Assembly: GCA_937859855.1 (NCBI GenBank)
Contig: CALMAR010000404.1
Span: forward strand, 1-8,725
Direction: 5' to 3'
DNA from: an uncultured Kineosporia sp.
GTDB taxonomy: Bacteria; Actinomycetota; Actinomycetes; Actinomycetales; Kineosporiaceae
DNA: 8,725 bases
In this document: one piece after another, positions 6,895 to 8,725 of the stretch
Layout of the letters: every line of letters begins with the position of its first letter
Numbering within the stretch: the stretch's first letter is position 1
Translations under genes and position numbers: made by a program
Notes under the pieces: generated by a model
Seen by the model: the letters and a program-made list of their open reading frames with translations, nothing else
Told to the model about the DNA's origin: nothing
Databases searched by the model: none

Positions 6895-6912
6895 CCTGTG
6901 AAGTCACTGTAA
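6895..6912 (-). promoter_or_regulatory. PhoP-box-like direct repeat at the response regulator promoter
   Basis: On the minus strand TTACAGT (6906-6912) and TCACAGG (6895-6901) are separated by four bases, GACT. This is an 11-bp period direct repeat with the same architecture as the M. tuberculosis PhoP consensus I recall, TCACAGC-N4-TCACAGC. The upstream heptamer overlaps the -10-like hexamer TACAGT (6906-6911), so binding here would be expected to repress the regulator's own promoter. The similarity of the recognition helix supports the assignment; binding itself is inferred. Confidence 0.5.
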
Positions 6913-6941
6913 ATTTCCCGCCAGCCCCGCCCTGACGGTGA

Positions 6942-6991
6942 TTCCAGGAACTCACAGGTGTTGCATACCCTCAGTACAGCGCTGTTGCAGC
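6942..6991 (+). promoter_or_regulatory. Candidate efflux-operon promoter with PhoP-box-like heptamers
   Basis: Facing the efflux gene, TTCCAGG (6942-6948) and TCACAGG (6952-6958) are spaced by three bases, and GTACAGC (6974-6980) and TTGCAGC (6985-6991) by four. Between the pairs lies TACCCT (6966-6971), a TAnnnT -10 candidate with the same hexamer as the VOC promoter candidate. There is no good -35, which fits activator-dependent transcription. ACAGCGCTGT at 6976-6985 is also a perfect 10-bp palindrome. A transcript from here would start near 6978 and have about 115 bases of leader before the small ORF at 7094. The heptamers are weaker matches than those at the regulator promoter. Confidence 0.35.
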
Positions 6992-7015
6992 TGTCGCCTT
7001 CACGTTGAGTGCCGG

Positions 7016-7060
7016 TCGCTGGCAGCGCTCTGGTCAGGCGCAGCGAGCCAGACCTCTGCG
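7016..7060 (+). other. Leader RNA segment with mutually exclusive pairings
   Basis: Within the predicted leader of the efflux operon, TCGCTG (7016-7021) can pair with CAGCGA (7041-7046), TCTGG (7029-7033) with CCAGA (7048-7052), and CGCAG (7039-7043) with CTGCG (7056-7060). These helices interleave and cannot all form at once, as in attenuation or switching leaders. Short helices of this kind also arise by chance in GC-rich DNA, so the call is tentative. I recognise no known riboswitch class. Confidence 0.25.
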
Positions 7061-7093
7061 TCCAGCCTGCGGGCCTGCCGAAAAGGAGTTCCA

Positions 7094-7165
7094 GTGAACT
7101 GCCGAAGCCCTCTTGCCTGCCGGCCTGACGAGCCCCGTCGCTCGATCGCGCAGGACCGGGAGTGA
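7094..7165 (+). CDS. 23-residue leader peptide ORF coupled to the efflux adaptor gene
   Basis: GTG at 7094 is preceded by AAAAGGAG (7081-7088) with a 5-base gap, the best ribosome-binding site in this region. The frame runs 23 codons to TGA at 7163-7165, which overlaps the GTG start of the efflux adaptor (7162-7164) as GTGA, a classic coupling junction. The peptide starts MNCRSPLAC, contains two Cys and five Arg, and ends in a charged tail; it has no membrane segment. Its early codons include CGA, CCT and CTT, which are uncommon in DNA this GC-rich, so slow translation near the start is possible. The role is unknown: it may only deliver ribosomes to the next gene, or it may sense translation stress or an amino-acid shortage. 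I do not recognise a family. A longer form in the same frame from 6938 is less likely because it has no such ribosome-binding site. Confidence 0.55.
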   Translation: MNCRSPLACRPDEPRRSIAQDRE

Positions 7166-8715
7166 GGCGGCCCCAGGGAGTGCTCCGGATTGCCCGGCGC
7201 AGCTGGATCTTGAACTCCGTCCTCGGGCTGGTTTTGCTCGCCGTCCTGGCTGGAGTGTGGTTCGCCGTCAGGAAGTCAGCGCCCACCGCTGCGGTGTCAG
7301 CCCGTACGGCCACGGTCCAGACCGGCTCGGTCACGGCGACGGTGACCGGCAGCGGGAATCTGGCCAGTTCCCGGACGTCGTCCCTGTCGTTCGGGGCCTC
7401 CGGCAAGGTCACGAAGATCTACGCCGGGGTCGGCGACAAGGTCAGCGAGGGTGACGAGCTCGCCACCATCGATACCGCTTCGGCCAAGCAGGACCTCAAG
7501 GCGGCCCAGGCTCAGCTGTCGTCCGCTCAGGCGCAATACGACGACGCGGCCGACTCGGCCAGCGACTCGACGGCTGGCCAGGCGGATGCGATTGACGCCG
7601 CCGAGCTCAGCCTGAGTTCGGCGAACGCTGCGGTGAAGTCGGCCCAGCAGCAGGTCAAGGATGACACCAGGACCCAGAACCAGCTGGTTTCGGAAGCACA
7701 AGCGGCGCTTAGCAAAGGAACTGGCACCCAGTCGCGGGTGGACGCCGCCATCGCCACTCGCAACCAGACGATCGCCAGAGACCAGCAAGGCATCCTCAAG
7801 GCCAAGACGCAGGTGGCCACGGCCAGGAGCAATCTGGCCAAAGCCAAGTCGGGCGGCTCGGCATCAGGCTCATCGAGTTCCAGCTCATCGAGTTCGAGCG
7901 CCGCTCAGATCGCCTCGGCCGAGGTGTCGGTCGAACAGGCGAAGTCGTCGGTGCAGGACGCCAAGGACGCTCTGGCGGACACCACCATCACTGCACCGTT
8001 CTCCGGCACCGTCACGGCGGTCAACGGTCAGGTGGGTGACCAGGTCAGCGCCGGATCGTCGTCGTCGGCCACCGGGTCGAACTCGGCGTCGACGGCTGGT
8101 TCCACCTCCGGCACGAGCGGCACGAGCGGCACGAGCACGGGTTCCAGCACCTCTGCCTCGACGACCTCGTCATCCGGCAGTGCCTTCATCACCATGGCCA
8201 GCCAGGATTCCTTGGACGTGACCGCCAGCATTGCCGAGGCCGACATCGGGGACGTCAAGGTGGGGCAGGACGCCACGGTGACCCTTTCGGCCAGCAATGA
8301 CACGGCGGATGGCAAGGTCACCCAGGTCGCGCCGGTGGGCACGACAAGCAACAACGTCGTCCAGTACCAGGTCACGGTGACCATCAGTGCGCCTCCGTCA
8401 TCGGCGCGGCTCGGCAACACGGTCAGCGTGGTGATCACCACCGGCACGGCGGACAACGTGCTGACCCTGCCCACCAGTGCGATCACCACCGTCGGGAGCC
8501 GCAGTACCGCGCAGGTGCTGAAGAACGGCGTGGCCACCACAACGTTGATCCAGACCGGCCTGGCCGGTACGGCCACCACCGAGATCAAGAGCGGCCTGTC
8601 GGCCGGTGATGTCGTGCAGATCCCGTCCGCCAGCACCGCTTCCACCTCGACCGGGGTACCGGGCTTCGGCGGCGCGGGCGGGGCCGCCCGCGTTCTGGGC
8701 GGTGGCCGGGGGTGA
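7162..8715 (+). CDS. MacA/HlyD-like efflux adaptor (membrane fusion protein) with Ser/Gly/Thr linker
   Basis: A 517-residue adaptor protein anchored by one N-terminal membrane segment (about 16-36) after a basic stretch. Domains run as follows: first lipoyl half 76-105 (FGASGKVTKIYAGVGDKVSEG); coiled-coil hairpin 106-228 and 247-272, rich in Ala, Gln and Lys; a poly-Ser turn at 237-246; second lipoyl half 274-298 (TTITAPFSGTVTAVNGQVGD); a 42-residue Ser/Thr/Gly/Ala linker at 299-340; a beta-barrel domain from 341 (LDVTASIAEADIGDVKVGQ); and a membrane-proximal domain to about 490, ending in a Gly-rich tail. MacA-like adaptors work with MacB-type ABC transporters to export drugs, peptides or lipids; in a Gram-positive cell there is no outer-membrane channel, so its partner would be the ABC pump alone. 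The GTG at 7162 overlaps the leader ORF's stop; AGGA at 7152-7155 is a modest Shine-Dalgarno site. It is divergent from the two-component genes, its likely regulators. Confidence 0.92.
   Translation: MRRPQGVLRIARRSWILNSVLGLVLLAVLAGVWFAVRKSAPTAAVSARTATVQTGSVTATVTGSGNLASSRTSSLSFGASGKVTKIYAGVGDKVSEGDELATIDTASAKQDLKAAQAQLSSAQAQYDDAADSASDSTAGQADAIDAAELSLSSANAAVKSAQQQVKDDTRTQNQLVSEAQAALSKGTGTQSRVDAAIATRNQTIARDQQGILKAKTQVATARSNLAKAKSGGSASGSSSSSSSSSSAAQIASAEVSVEQAKSSVQDAKDALADTTITAPFSGTVTAVNGQVGDQVSAGSSSSATGSNSASTAGSTSGTSGTSGTSTGSSTSASTTSSSGSAFITMASQDSLDVTASIAEADIGDVKVGQDATVTLSASNDTADGKVTQVAPVGTTSNNVVQYQVTVTISAPPSSARLGNTVSVVITTGTADNVLTLPTSAITTVGSRSTAQVLKNGVATTTLIQTGLAGTATTEIKSGLSAGDVVQIPSASTASTSTGVPGFGGAGGAARVLGGGRG
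7868..7895 (+). repeat. Tandem 15-bp repeat coding for poly-Ser
   Basis: GCTCATCGAGTTC occurs at 7868-7880 and again at 7883-7895, a 15-bp period within the run of serines at the tip of the adaptor's coiled coil. The period is a multiple of three, so length changes by slippage would keep the frame. Confidence 0.7.
8110..8136 (+). repeat. Three tandem 9-bp units coding for Gly-Thr-Ser
   Basis: GGCACGAGC is repeated three times without a break inside the Ser/Gly/Thr linker of the efflux adaptor, giving three Gly-Thr-Ser units. Exact nucleotide identity suggests recent slippage or duplication and a linker length that may vary between strains. Confidence 0.8.
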
Positions 8716-8725
8716 GGACTTCCCC
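8712..8725 (+). CDS. Possible start of the next gene (truncated by window end)
   Basis: The adaptor's TGA at 8713-8715 overlaps a GTG at 8712-8714, the same GTGA junction and the same GTGAGG start context as at 7162. Only five codons are visible (M-R-T-S-P, the last incomplete), so no product can be read. In MacA-like operons the next gene is usually the ABC transporter ATPase. The G-run just upstream is a possible ribosome-binding site, but a start beyond the window is equally possible. Confidence 0.3.

Noticed and set aside
6938..7165. 75-residue form of the leader ORF starting at 6938
   Set aside because: It would begin upstream of the predicted transcription start and has no ribosome-binding site; the GTG at 7094 in the same frame has an excellent one.
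6129..7412. A single 427-residue minus-strand ORF including the response regulator
   Set aside because: Only the last ~227 residues match the regulator family. The extension crosses the promoter region and overlaps the start of the divergent efflux gene, and its composition is not protein-like.

Overview
The window is very GC-rich, uses GTG and TTG as well as ATG starts, has compact intergenic gaps and carries protein families typical of Actinobacteria (a CYTH-CHAD fusion, a PF06475-type protein, a PhoPR-like two-component pair, and an efflux adaptor with a long Ser/Gly/Thr linker). I read it as the chromosome of a high-GC actinobacterium and do not name a genus. I see no tRNA, rRNA, CRISPR array, insertion sequence or phage gene, so it looks like ordinary chromosome rather than an island.

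Layout. The left edge (1-1165, minus) holds the first 388 residues of a CYTH-CHAD protein, which runs off the window. An 84-bp divergent gap separates it from a small VOC/glyoxalase-fold protein (1250-1639, plus). A RutE-like FMN nitroreductase follows (1749-2402, plus), with a striking 34-bp inverted repeat just upstream. It converges on a PF06475 putative glycolipid-binding protein (2507-3139, minus), with a strong stem-loop between them. Upstream of that gene on the minus strand come serA (3177-4382, an E. coli-type short phosphoglycerate dehydrogenase with an ACT domain), a membrane sensor histidine kinase (4472-6112) and an OmpR/PhoP-type response regulator (6129-6890). Divergent from the regulator is a MacA-like efflux adaptor (7162-8715, plus). 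A further gene probably starts in the last 14 bases.

The most interesting part is the divergent region 6891-7161. Directly in front of the response regulator lies a direct repeat of two heptamers with a 4-bp spacer, matching the arrangement of the M. tuberculosis PhoP box. The regulator's recognition helix closely resembles that of PhoP. Related but weaker heptamers face the efflux gene. The efflux gene is preceded by an unlisted 23-codon ORF (7094-7165) with the best Shine-Dalgarno sequence in this region; its stop overlaps the efflux start as GTGA, which suggests a translationally coupled leader peptide. The simplest model is that the sensor and regulator pair controls itself and the divergent ABC-type efflux operon, with a second layer of control through the leader peptide. 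This model is inference from sequence layout. serA, the glycolipid-binding gene, the nitroreductase, the VOC protein and CYTH-CHAD look like neighbours without an obvious shared pathway.
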